A DNA stretch of 64,000 nucleotides from Galbula dea (lineage: Eukaryota; Chordata; Aves; Piciformes; Galbulidae), in the NCBI GenBank assembly GCA_013399015.1, contig VWZX01008184.1, forward strand, positions 2,317,481 to 2,381,480, in the 5' to 3' direction. This document shows, in pieces, positions 30,401-43,000 of the stretch (position 1 is the first letter of the stretch; every line of letters starts with the position of its first letter). The notes under the pieces are model-generated. The model did no database searches, was not told the DNA's origin, and saw nothing but the letters and a program-made list of their open reading frames with translations. The translations under genes were made by a program, and so were the position numbers.

Positions 30401-30720
30401 GGTTTAACACAGGTTTTGGGTGGATGCGGTCAACGGCTGCGTGTCCTGGGGGATGAGCTGCGGAAACAAAGTTTGCAAGCCACAGACGGTTGTAAAAGCA
30501 GGATGCTTATTGCAGCGCTAGGTGCAACGGGGGGCAGCTCCGCCTGACTTGCAAGCCGTTAGGGCAGTTAAACGGACAGGTGTTGTAAAGAGCTATCCAT
30601 ATTCATTAGTTTTCCACGAAGGGGCCGGATTATTACAATCAGTTCCGAGAATTAGTCATTAACTCATGTTCCTTCCCCTTGGTGCATGTGCATTGGCCAC
30701 AAACCCACACTGAAGAAACA
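30385..30720 (-). mobile_element. Solo-LTR-like sequence of an endogenous retrovirus
   Basis: Read on minus, it has a CCAAT box (GGCCAATGCAC), an AT-rich GAATATGGATAGC, then GTTGCACCTAGCGCTGCAAT followed by AATAAG (30506-30511), where avian LTRs have the AATAAA of the R region. A GC-rich U5-like part follows. No gag, pol or env reading frame is nearby, so it would be a solo LTR. The exact ends and target-site duplication could not be fixed. It abuts the CpG island and points towards SEC14L5. Confidence 0.5.
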
Positions 30721-32419
30721 CACCCATAAACGAGGTAAAGCTGATCGTCCAGCTAAGTGGTGTTGAGGAAGCCACTGGGGTGCATCCTCACCTCTCAGCC
30801 TTTTTTTCTCCTATCATCTTTGAAAACCTGGACATTGTTTCATGAACCTTGGGGAGACTGCTCCTGCCTTGTGCATGGGAGCACATGGTGAGAGTGGATC
30901 CTGCTCGTCAAACCATGAGGCTGTAGCAGATAGCTGTGACCATCTGGTGAGGGTCCTGGAGGACATGGCTCTACTGGAGGAAAAGATGTCCATGCTGCAG
31001 CTTCTTCGGGGTGGTGGAGACAGCTGCTGAGCAGGTGCAAGGTCCTGGGGCAGGAGGAGCATGTGGCACCACAAAGTGGTAGAGGAAAGGGATGTGGAAG
31101 ACCAGCCTGGGAATGGTTCATACCTTCAAAGCCTCTTTTTAATATCATCTTAGGTACCACTTTGTATGCTGTTATTGGAAAACATTACACTCACATTTAC
31201 TGCTGTTATTTCTTTTCTTGCCTCCTTATCACTTCAAGCTGTCAAGCATTCCCTTATCTGAGGAGGCCTTTCAGGAAGCTGTGGTCCTATTTCTGACCAG
31301 CAATATTTCCTGAGGCATCTCAGACCAAGGAGATCAGCCTGACCTGTAAACAACCCACAGAGCCATCAAAAGTCAAAGCCCTCAAGGCAGCAGGCTGCAG
31401 AGTAAGGGCAGGCAGCTTCTCCTGGAGGCCTTCACAGAACAATTGGGCATCTAGAGCCAGGAGCTATCCAAGGCTCCCAACATTTATGTTCACTTTATAA
31501 TTAAATGCTGACTTTTCCCTTTCAGAATGCAAGGTTTTGTGGTGTTTTTTTTTTTTTTCCCCTTGAGGGATGCTACCTCTCTCCCATTTCTCAATTGCTG
31601 TTAAATTTCCTCAAAGAAAACAGAAGGAAAAATAAAAGACTATTTCCACCCTCTTACCACAGAACTTACAGCAGCTCATTACTACTTCATGACCTAATTG
31701 GGGCAGTTTTCCTTAACCTGGCTGAGATCTTGGTGAGTAACATCCCCTCCTTTCCTCTGCTGGGCAGCCTTGACTCTAATTCCCATTTTCCAACATTTAT
31801 TTTCTCCTGCTGCCCAAAGATCACCTGGGCACTTTCCAGTGTTGGTGGGCTACCTTCTCCCTGACACAGAGCCATCTCTCCCTGGCATTCCCAAAGACTA
31901 TGAGGGCTCTTGCTGTCTTTCCACCTTCAAGGCCTGAGTGCTTGCCTCAAGGGCTGGCATTCAGCCCTCAGCATATCTCCTGGGAGCTGCTCAGAAAGAA
32001 GTTCTTAGCCCACAGCAGCCCAGCCCAGGAACTCCTGCCAGTCTCTGCAGTTAGAAAGGAGAATGTCTGCCAGGAAGGACATCTGGTCTGGAGATACCGC
32101 TCAGCCTCCACTTCCCCCATTCCTGAAGGCTTTTCACTGCAGACTCTTCCTCTCAACTTTCATGCCTCATCTGTGAGTGTAAATATGAAAAATTCAGCAA
32201 AAATCCAAGTGAGCTGGTGCTTTGTGTGCAGAAAAAACTTACAGGCACTGTTAGTGGTATTGTTATTCCCACTGACCTTATTAGGAAAGTGGCTGAGCTC
32301 TGAAGAAGCTTCAAAGGAGGTTTGTGGCAATGCTGTTGTCAGCTACAACCTGAAGGGGGTTGGAGCAAGCAATAGGACAAGAGGAAATGATGGAAAAGGA
32401 ACTGGAGGTGTTGGTTGAC
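30721..32419. other. Intergenic sequence between the two genes
   Basis: No exon of either gene was found. A 62-codon open frame on plus (30842-31030) has a helical stretch (HLVRVLEDMALLEEKMSMLQ) but no known domain. A T-run lies at 31546-31558. Confidence 0.4.
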
Positions 32420-32785
32420 AGTGGCTGAAGAAAAACCAACAGTGTGCCCAGGTGACCAAGAAGGCCAACAGCATCCTGGCTTGGATCAGTTGGTCTCTTC
32501 TCCCTGGTAACAACAAATGATAGAACAAGAGGAAATAACCTTATGGTGTGCCAGGGCAGGTTCAGGTTACTAGAAAAAATTTGTTGACTGAAAGAGTGGT
32601 TAAGCCCTGGCCCAGGCTGCCCAGGGCAGTGGTGGAGTCACCATCCCTGTAAGTGTTCAAACCAACACATAGACATAGCACTTTGTGACACGGTTTAGTG
32701 GCACAGTAGCCTTAGGTCAATAGTTGGACTTGATGGTCTTAGAGGTCTTTTCCAACCTTAAGGATTCTATGATTCTGTGAAAATT
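32420..32785 (+). mobile_element. CR1 LINE 3' end with intact tail
   Basis: Contains CCCTGGCCCAGGCTGCCCAG and ends TCCAACCTTAAGGATTCTATGATTCTGTGA, the diagnostic CR1 terminus. Confidence 0.93.
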
Positions 32786-33424
32786 CCATTCTCTGCCATG
32801 CAGGTGCTGAGGCAGACTCAGAGGAAGGTCAGAGTGCAGTGGGAAGGCAGAAGGGCACAGCCAGCCCAGCCCTTGCTGCAGTGTCACACTCTGGTGCTCT
32901 CCAGCCTTCTTTCACACAGGTTCAACAACCCTTAGAAAATCAGCACTGTTTAAACATTAAAGAGCCCCTTTAAATATTCAGCAGCAAAGTTCACCTGCTT
33001 TTCAGAGCCCTATTTCAAGTGGCATGGAAGGGTATTTCTACTCTCTAGAACTGGGCTTCAGTCCAGCCCATGTCACTGCCTGGAACTGGGAGGAAGAGGA
33101 GGCTCTGCAGCCTCCAGAGCTGGGAACAGTTCCACAGCAGTGTTCAGGGCTAGCAGTCACCTCTGCTACACCCACCTCTCCATGGAGAAACCATTTAGCA
33201 CTGAACCTAGCTCTGTTTCATGAAAGGTAAGCACAAGTTAGGACTGTTGTTTTGAGAGGCAGCAAAAATTAAAATCTTAAGTATTTCACAGAGAGCACAG
33301 CTCAGCAGTACCTCATGCCACAACATTCTCCAGATCCTTTTGTGCCAGAAGATCCATTTGTGTCCCTCCCCCTATCCTATGGGTCCCTAGGGCTTTGCCT
33401 TCCCCATGCAGCTCAGAGAAGCTA

Positions 33425-33560
33425 ATACTGTCAGTCCCATTTATTTTTTTTTCCTGGTGCACAACTGAGATGAAGTCTGCTACCCAAGGTCACCCAGTGA
33501 AATGGCAGAGATCAGTGGCAGAAAGGAAACTGGAGATCTAATGAGCTCTAGTCCAGCACA
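33425..33560 (-). mobile_element. MIR-like ancient SINE fragment
   Basis: CAGTCCCATTT, then CAACTGAGATGAAGT, TACCCAAGGTCACCCAGTGA and AATGGCAGAGATCAGTGGCA. This is the reversed order of MIR landmarks. Confidence 0.55.
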
Positions 33561-34934
33561 TTTACAGCAGATTCAGTTACCTCACCCCTCAGACTGCAGA
33601 TAAACAGTGTGCTAATGGCTCTCTGCTACATTCACCTTTGGAGATAATGCCTTGGTGGCTACTTGCCCAACTTTCTTTTTTTTTTCTGCAGCTGTTTAAA
33701 TAGTTTAGTCATATCTGGGTTTGGTTTGTTCACTACAGAAAGAGGTCTCCCAGCCTCTGATCCACCAACAGTTAAGAACTGGTTTTCTGCTTTATATAAG
33801 AAAAAACCAAAATAAAGCCATCACACTGGTGATGTTTAACCTCCAAAGATTCCAGCTCAGGTCTTCCAATGTACCTTTAGGAGTTTATGCACATGCAGTG
33901 TGTTGAACACAGTCTATTATCTCCCTTTATGGGGGCTGTTTGCATTTTCTCCTGTGGCTCAGAACACACTTGCCATTTTCCATTCTATCCACTCAGGAAG
34001 ATCTGATATCTTGCAGGACTCACTTTTACCAGAAATACTCCTCCTTCTGCTCCTCATTTCTGTCTGGAGACCCTCACAGACAGACAAGCAGCATGTTGTG
34101 ACAGCAGCACACCTCAGCACATCTCCACAACCTTACCAGCAAGCTACAGTTCTGCAAATTATGATAGGATTCAGCATTTTGCAGGTGTGCCAGACTGGCC
34201 CTGTCTAAATAAAATGCATCCTCCTTAAACACCACCTTCTGTGAGCTCTCTGTGCTGTTTGCTCCTTCATGCATTTCCCTTTTGCCTTTTGGTAGCTCTG
34301 GGAGGAGATGTCACCCTGGGACTCACTGACTTCTGCCTGATTCCACTTGCCTGCTAGTAAAGCATGACACAGGTTTGTTATTCTGGGTCACCAAAATCAA
34401 CAGCACCTCCAGGAGCACAGCTCTTATCAGGTCTTAGCTTTCAACATTGCCCTGAAAAGGTAGCAGTTAGTAACAATGCTATTAATAGAGAATTGTGTGC
34501 TCACAGCAAAGGCAGAAGGAACATGATAAATTCAAAGGAAATAATGAAAACAAGCTATGGAACATGACTGCTTTGGAAAGCAGGCAATGCTTGCTCCATG
34601 GAAGGATCTCCAGTGGCTACTAGGAACTTGGAAGATTTCTTAATAAGCTGAGAGCACAAAACTGCCTGGGCTGTTGGAGAAGTTAGCATCTTCACAGCAA
34701 TTTTGACAGCTCAGGAGACACAAAACCCAGCAGCTCTGGGTCAGCACCTCCCTGTTTCCACTGTTTGCCATGTGTTAGCATCAGCTGCACAGTGCTTGTG
34801 CCTTGTCTCATCCAAGCCCTCACACACTGTGATGCTTGTATACAAAAAATCTTCTTTCTCAGGACATTAAAATACAAATGACTTGACTATGGAAGCAGCA
34901 TCAAGCATATTCTCTTTCAGACCATGTAAGCAAT

Positions 34935-35105
34935 CCCTGCTGGGGCAGGACTAGGCGGCCTAGAGAGGTTGTGGGGTCTCCTTCCCTAGAGAGATTAAAA
35001 AACACCTGGACTCAATCCTCTAAGAGAAATGTGCTCTAGGAGACCTTGCTAAAGCAGGGACTAGATGATCTGTGATGATCCCTCCCAACCTTAACCATTC
35101 TGTGA
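34935..35105 (+). mobile_element. CR1 LINE 3' end
   Basis: GCCTAGAGAGGTTGTGGGGTCTCC, then GACTAGATGATCTGTGATGATCCCTCCCAACC and the tail CATTCTGTGA. Confidence 0.88.
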
Positions 35106-36140
35106 CTAGGCTGTGTCCTTCCAGCACACAGGGAGGTGAGGTTCAATACTCATATTGTCCAGGTCAGTAGCAAAACTCCTGTTGACTTCTACAAGATTAA
35201 AGTTTGGCCTAAATAGCTCTGATTTCCCCATAACTTGTCCCTTTTCTCTCAGTGCTGATGGGTGTGTGTAATGACAGAGTACAGCTGAAGACCTGCTGCT
35301 TCCTAAAACCTTGTTTGTACTGTTCTCTGGCAAGTGTGGCAAGCTGTGGCTGGAGACACCTCCCTGGGGTGCAACCTCTAGCCAAATGCTTTTGAAGACA
35401 TGCTGCTGGATTGGTATCTGCCATGCTAACCCTAGGGGAACTGGAGAGGATTTTCTAGAGATGGGGTAGATCAAACTGGTGAGACTGGATTTTGCTCTGG
35501 ACACCTCTTACCTGTCATCTTGCAGCTTTGCCTTGTGTATGTAACACATCAGATGAGAAGAAAGCCACATGGAACCCCAGTATTTACTATCATACCATCA
35601 AAGCAGAGAGCACTGGGGACTGAGCTATTAACTGGAGGGTATCCCAAGGTTAAGGTGGTTTTGAAAGCATCTCCTCCCTGGGAATATTCCTTGTGAGTGG
35701 TCCAAAGAATTCTCCTTCCTTATTTTAAAATAAGTCTTTTAATCTCTACTCTGAGGCATACATTCAAAAGATTTCATTTACCTTGGGGTGTGAAATGAAA
35801 CTGAACCAACATTTCAGACTGGTTATTTCTGGGCCTGTGAAGTTCCAATCACACAGTTACTGTTTTAGATCAAGCACAGTTGTGGTGAGGGTCATGATTT
35901 TTCCTAAGCCTTTATCTCAGGCTATAAAGGATCCACATGGTTTGAAACCCCCCCACAAAGGACATTTGGAATAACCCTAACAACTCTGTACAGTCAGAAC
36001 TCAGTCCCATTTTCCTGCTGCTTCCCACTGCATCTTACTACCAGCTGCCAAAATAAGGAGGAGCTAAAAACGGATCCTAGGAAGTTATTCATCTCAGAGA
36101 TACTGCCCATGGCAAGAGCAATCATAACCCAGAGAGCAAA
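35106..36140. other. Intergenic sequence downstream of the STXBP4-like gene
   Basis: No exon or repeat was recognised. The STXBP4-like transcript probably ends at its right border. Confidence 0.4.
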
Positions 36141-36163
36141 CACCTTGTGAGCAGTGTTTCCAG

Positions 36164-36169
36164 TTTATT
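36164..36169 (-). promoter_or_regulatory. Candidate polyadenylation signal of the STXBP4-like gene
   Basis: AATAAA on minus, about 740 bases after the stop codon, and the first such signal I found downstream of it. Cleavage would fall near 36145, followed by a GT-rich stretch (AAGGTGTTTGC). This gives a 3'UTR of about 760 bases. Confidence 0.55.
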
Positions 36170-36910
36170 TTCCAGCCCCTGTGCCCATCTTGGCTCTCCA
36201 GCCCCTTCACTGCTATCCCCTCCCACCCCTGTGTCACACACATCTCATTTCCCAGCAACGCTGCCAGCCTTTACTGAAATAGGTTCACTATGTCCTCTCC
36301 TGCATTCCAGGGAGTGCTTGGTGGTACTGGCAGTATGCAGCTGGCTATCTCCAAGCTGTCCAACAGCTAGTGGAGAAGGTGCTTTCCATTCCAAGCATTG
36401 CAGCAGCTGGGATAAGCTATACCAAAAGAATAAAGAGAGAAGTGTCTCTCCCAAGACAGCTAGGATGCTACAGATGAAGCTGCTTTGATTACAGTCACTA
36501 AATATACTTTGGTTTTTCACATGAAATACCAAAAGGAATGTGCTGGAGACCCCTGAGTCCCTTGGGTACATTCATGCTTCTCTTACTACCCAGGATACAA
36601 GCTCTAAAAGGCTGCCAGTGAAATCCAGGCCCTTGTAGCCTCTTGAGAGTATTTTTCCTATAAAGCTGCAAACCCATGAGTAAAATAGCCTTGGATGATA
36701 ACTTAGAGGTAGACACGCAGGGGAGGCTGCTGAAACAAGTCTTGGATAGTTAGGAAGAGTTAGTCTTGTGTTAGAAAGCTTGGTTTTCAGTCTGGTTTGC
36801 CTGGAAGGTGAAGCACCCATGGTGTCCTTCCCATCTCCCAGCGCAGCAGCAGCTGTGTCCCAGACAGTCTCAGTTTGGAGCACAAGCAAGCCATAGGAGA
36901 TTTGTGGAGG

Positions 36911-37007
36911 CTACTTAGGCAGTTCCTTGCTTGGACTTGGTGGCTGTGGTTGATCACTCTTGGGCTGGCTTGCAGGAGGGGGCCACGTGGTCTTCTGATG
37001 AAGGTGG
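36911..37007 (-). CDS. STXBP4-like last exon: end of WW domain and stop
   Basis: Residues 595-626, with HLHQKTTWPPP (the second WW tryptophan and proline kept), then a Pro/Ser-rich tail ending SKELPK and TAG. Human ends with SRELPNQKS. The acceptor is TTTTCAG. Confidence 0.9.
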
Positions 37008-40000
37008 CTGAAAATGAGAAATAGGTTTTACCTAGTGTGTGAGAAGGACACAGAGGATCACAGGAAGACAACACTGGCTAGTTAGGAAAGAAAAGAGGAA
37101 GCCATGGATCTTTTGCATGGTTAGTGGATTCTACTGGCCATCTGTTTTGTCTGAAAATGCTTTTCAGAACTTTGAAATCATGACTTGCAGATGTCTCCTT
37201 TGGGCCTAACTAAAAAACTACCCTGGCAAGTCTTCAGGCTGAGTTGAGGTAATTAAGACAGCAGGAGTAGACATTGAGGTCTCAAAGTGCCCTTTCAGCA
37301 GGTATTTTTGGGACATGGCTCTATGAAATAAAAGTCATTTAAGGGGTTTTGAAGGAATTCTTAAGATACTGATGGTCCAAACAAAGCCATGTTGTTCTGC
37401 TCTTCTAGTCTAGGACTTCACAGCATCTTAATACCACAACATAAAAGGTTGACACTTTCAATGATGCCTTTCCTTTTACTCAGAGCTCACAGTAGTCTAT
37501 AAGAATGCCAGCTAGAGAAGCCATAGAACCATAAGTTCCCATCTGGCAGGAAGGAAAAAGAACATTTTAGAGAACAAAAGAGAGATCCAGGAATTCACAC
37601 CATACTTCACTGTGCAGGGTGGGAAGTCTCTTGCTGTCTAGGAAGAACTGTCTTTCTCTGATGTGGCCATCTGGAGGCCTCTACTCAATTATGTGGTTCA
37701 AAGTTGCCAAGCAAAAATTTAGATTAAAAAAGCCAACAAAACAAACAGGGATTTTTAGTATGTGTATTGTCAAGGTTACAGACCATAGCAGTTTTGACAC
37801 CTACTCCTTGTAATTTGGGATTCCTTCAGCAGGCAGGCACTGGTCCCTGTCAGATGGCAAAGCTGCAAAGGTAAGCACACAGCCAGGTGTAAGAGAAGGG
37901 TTATAAAACATGTCCAATGCAAGCAGCACTGCTACATTCTGATAATGCTCCTTGGATGGTGCAGGAACCCTGGAAATGCTGACACACTTGTCTAGCAGAG
38001 CTGCTCCTGAAAGCTACAGTTATGTTCCTTGGGTTTTGGCCTTTGAGACAATCATAGAGTTGATATGGTTGGAAAAGATCTCTAAGATCATTGAGCCCAA
38101 CCATTAACTAAACACTGCCATGCTCACCACCATCTACAGATCTTTGAATGCTTTGAGGGATGGTGACTCCACCACTGCCCTGGGCAGCCTGGGCCAGGGC
38201 TTAACTGCTCTTTCAGTCAACAAGCTTTTCCTAGTATCCAACCTGAACCTCCCCTGGTACACCATGAGGTCATTTCCTCTTGTTCTATCACTTATCACCT
38301 GGGAGAAGAGACCAACCCCCACCTCTCTCCAACCTCCTTTTAGGGAGTTGTAGAGAGCCAGAAGGTCTCCCCTGAGCCTCCTTTTCTCCAGGCTAAACAA
38401 CCCCAGTTCCCTCAGCTGCTCCTCACAACACTTGTGCTCTAGACCCTTCACCAGCTTCAGCCTGGCAGAGAGGAGGCTGAAAGGCAATCTCACAGCCCCC
38501 GCTCTTGCTTCAAGGGCACTTAGAAAGATGTTGGAGCCAAGCTCTTCCTGGCAGCAGCAGGCAATATAACTGTGGGCAGTGGCCACAGATAACAACTGGG
38601 GGAGTTCAGACTAGATGCTGGGAAAATCTGTTCCACAGAGCACCAGGCAGTGCAGGAACAGCTTATCCAGGCAGGCTGTGAGTCTCCATCCTCAGAGGCT
38701 AAAGCCACTGCAGATCTGATCTAGTGTGATGGTACTGCCTGAAGCAGAAGATTTGACTTCTGATCTCCAGCAGTCCCTTTCAACCAGCATTACTACAACT
38801 CTGTGAAACCATCTTCCTGCCTGTTAGGAGTTTGTTTGTCCCTGGATAAATGTTTTTCCTCTGGCCCTGGGCACAAGTCACACCCTTTGACTCCTTACAG
38901 TGTGAGTCTGCATTTCAGATTCAAAGATGAGTCTCATGGATACACAGAGGCCAGTTCCATCCTGGTGAGCAGGACAGAATCAGCTACACACAGGGGAGGC
39001 TCAACTGGTATGGCACAAAATATGGAAGGTGGTGGAAACTGTAAATAACACTAAAGAGACATCCTGGAGGCTTGTTTGGATTCAGGTTTCTCCAGTTAAT
39101 TCAGTGCTTACCTTCCTTGTTGGAGAGGATTGGTGCTAACAGTTCTTTAGCTTCTGATAGCAAAAGGTCAACAAGATCTGAAGATGGAAGAGATGTATCT
39201 GAGACTGCATCAGTTTTATCCTCTTCTGCTTCACTGTTGGCTCTTACAAATATGAAAAGTGCCATCAATACTTCTGTCATGGAATGGGCATTGAAAATCC
39301 TGGCCAGCTTCTCTTGTGAAGGATATTCTAGGTAAATTCTGAGGGGGGGATTGTGTCTCCAGGTCTCAGCAGCACAGGAGACTCTTTCAGACAGATATCA
39401 ATGCATCTTTCTAGAATGTCTCAAAGAATATTTTTCCTTCATGATGCTAGAAGAAACTGTCTTGGAAACTTCACCATCATTTTCAATCAATTCTTAAACA
39501 CTGCCTTTTTTCAAAGGGGCTAATTGTTGTCAATGGGGCAGTAACCTTTCAATCATTTAGCAACACACAAAAAGTCATGATCCTTTTTCCCCCAATGACA
39601 GGAGGTAAGTTCAGGCTGAAGGAAGTCCAGAAGCCTAGACTCTTATTTTTGCAACCACTTGTGCAGCTAAGAATCATGTCAGCTCTTTGCTTGCACTCTG
39701 TCAGCTTCTGGGATCCCTGACAAAAAAAAGACATGGTCCTAAAGCCAAAAACTGGCTTCTGTTGGGAACAGGAGATAGTTCAAAACTCTGCTTCCCTGAA
39801 AACGCTCCTTTAAGGTGTCTGCTAGCAAGAACAACTTAACCAGAGGGGTATTTCACCTGCTCACTGCCCCAAGAAGCCCAAACAGAGGCCATCCCCACAA
39901 AGTACTAGTCCACCAGCAGCCTCCAGGTCATCTTTCCCCAATGGTTTCCTTTCCAAAGTGACAGTTCAGAAACTCTGGGTGAGTTATGTGTGAATCACCT

Positions 40001-43000
40001 TCCCCTGGGAAAGGTCAGAAAAGGGCATTTTGTGTTCCTGTTCAAGATTCCCAGAAGGCATCTCCTACCTTTTCTCCTCTGGTAAGTGACTGGGTGTGCT
40101 CAGGACCTTCTGGACATTCTGTCATGCAACAGCAAAAGAAAAAAAAAAAGAAAAAAAGGAAATAAATTAGGTTTCAAACTTGTAGAAAGGAATAATTCCT
40201 GAGAATAAACCCCCTGGGTTTCTCCTGGTGATCAGATTTAATATGACAGTAATCAGCTTCTGCTTATTCATTGCCCTTGAAGCAAATGTCTCAAGGCCTT
40301 TTGCAACCCAAGCAACTCTCACAGCCTGTGCAAATACACAGACACAGCCCAATTATGCAGTTTCATATCAACACTAAATTATATGAAATGCAACATATGG
40401 AAGCTCTTCCAAAGAAGAATTCTGTTTCATTGAGCCTTGCTCATCACTACCAGCAGTCCCTGGTTTCTGGGTCATACCTGCAGAATTAAGCTCTCATTAC
40501 CATGCATGGCTGGTGAATTCTCAAATGCTACTGAGGGGTGCATAAAAAAAAAAAAAGATGATTTTTGCTCCAATGCTCAAAAACCTGTTATTATGTGACC
40601 TGGGACCAAGTCACCTCCATTTCCAAAGGCTGGCCCCAAACCACACAGGCTCTAGCATGTAGTGCTGCAGGTCCAGAGGCATTTTTATTCTTCTGAAGCA
40701 GAGGACACAGCAACTACAGTTCCCTGTGCTCTGCTGTTCCCTAGGGATTTCAGAAGCTGTTGGGACAGGCTACTAGTAGCCATAGCAGATACACTAAGTA
40801 GTGGTGCTTCCCATGCTGGTCACTGTACTAGTTACCCAAGCTTGTATTCCCCATGCAGGAGGTGAAGTGGAAGAGCAGCCAATTAAAAGACTAAAGCAGT
40901 TGTGTGAGAGGTTTTGCAGGAAATGTGTGGGGAAAAAAGCACTGGAAGAGCAAAACCTCTCTTTGACTTCACACTTGTGTAGAGAAGCAACAGGAAAGAA
41001 TGAAACACATGACTTTGACCACCATGTCCAACAGAGTTCCTGGAGCAGCCTCAACCAGAGCATCACAGGGGGACTGAAGAGCCAGAGACAGCAGAGCCAC
41101 CAGCAGAACCTGCACCCTGGTGTTTACACAGCTCATGGGCACATGAGCACAGATGAGCTCATTCCCCAGTTTCTGCTAACCAACAGACAGTGGCTTTTTA
41201 GGACGAGACAGAATAAAAAGAAACCCCCTCTTCCTTACAGAGCAAGAAGTTAGTTGGACTTGCAAAAGAAGTCACCCTGAAGGTAAGAGGCCCCAGGGAT
41301 GGTTCAGCATTCACCTGCACAAAGAGGAGCAGTTTCCTGTTGCAGATCTCCAGGCGCTTCCGTGAGACTTCAGACTTCCGCAGCTGGCCATCGGCCAGGG
41401 ACAGCTGTCTTTTCAGTTCCAGGATGTCCTCCTGAGATGGGGCCAGAGGAAGAAGAGAAAGGTGATGAGGACCCTCCAAAGCCTTGGCTTTTGGAAACAC
41501 CAGCTGATGACATTTGCTACAAACAGAATGCCACAGTCCCTTTGGGGAGGACAATGGAGATTCCGTAGATGATGACACGACCCCAGAGCCCCTGCTGCAC
41601 TTGTGGTCACACACAGCAAATGATGTATGGGCTATGTTCATTTCCTCCTCTACAAACAGTTAAGGGGAGGGTCAGGAGGGTTGTGGGCTTTTTTTCCCAG
41701 GCTGAGGGGTTGCACTACCTCTATTACAGAGAGATGTTTTGCTTTCTTCCCTGCCAGCTGCATCTTCAGTTCTGCAATTTCAGCTTCCAGCAGATGGATC
41801 ACTTCCTCATAGTCCTGCTCTGCACTGTGAGCCTGTCTCTGCACCACCTCTGCCACCTGCAGTTTGCTGTGCAGTGTCCGGTTCTCAGAGAGGAAGCCCA
41901 GGGCTTTCTGGAAGCAGTGAGAAGTTCTGGTCAAGACATCATGTCCCCCCCTTCAGCCATCAACTGCCAACCCCCTCCCAAGGCCCCCAGCAATCTCTCA
42001 CTAACCTGGTTCAGTCTCTGAAGCTCATCTTCCATTGACTTCTTGCTGTTCTCCACCTCTTTCAGGAGAGACTAGGGAAAATATTTTCACCAGATTAGAA
42101 TCATAGGATAATTAAGGTTGGAAAAGACCTCAGAGATCATTGTGTCCAACTGTTAACTGAACACTGCCTAGTCACCACTAAACCACGTCCCTCAGCACCA
42201 CATCTACATGTTTTTTTGAACACCTCCAGGGATGGTGACTCCACCACTGCCCTGGGGAGCCTGGGCCAATGTTTAACTACTCTTTAAGTCAACAAATTTT
42301 TCCTAATATCCAACCTGAACCTTCCCTGGCACAATTTTAAGTCATTTCCACTCACCTTGTTGCTTGTTATCTGAGAGAAAGACCAACCTCCTTTCAGGGA
42401 GTTGTAGAGAGCCAGAAGGTCTCCTCTGAGACTCCTCGTCTTCAGACTAAACAACCCCAGTTCCCTCAGCTGCTCCTCACAAGACTTGTGCTCTAGACCC
42501 TTCACCAGCTTTGCTGCCCTTCTTTGGATGTAATTAGAAGCAACAAGTAATAGGATGTTCCCTGGAAGATTCCCTGATCATGCAGCCTCTACCCACTGGA
42601 ATAATACTCTATAGAAGCTGTTGGGTAGACTCCCCTTCACTACGTACTTTTTGGGCTGCAACCTTTCATGCCTGCAGCAATCCATCTGGCCATCACCATG
42701 GTGCTAACAGCTGTGGTGACACCTGCAGCTAGGTCAGGATGGGAGGACAGGCAGTGCTTCTGGCATTCATGGACTTCCGTAATTTGTGACACACCTTTTT
42801 ATGCTTTCAGACAGATTTACTCACTGCTGGAGAGTGGCTGCACACTTTCAGCACAAGTAAGTTGTCCTTTGAGGTCAAGGGTGAGAGAGATGCAATTAAG
42901 GGTCAGGCTACACCTTCACCCTTGTGTATGACTAGAACAAGCTACAGAAGGTGACACTGGCCAAGAAATCTGCTCCACCTTTAGCCTTCGGACTTCTTGC

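Noticed and set aside
29756..30547. 263-codon open frame on plus across the CpG island
   Set aside because: It is Pro/Arg-rich as expected from GC-rich DNA, crosses the unresolved base and the LTR-like sequence, and has no domain.
31900..32418. 172-codon open frame on plus, intergenic
   Set aside because: Its end runs into a CR1 copy, and the rest shows no homology or conserved pattern that I recognise.
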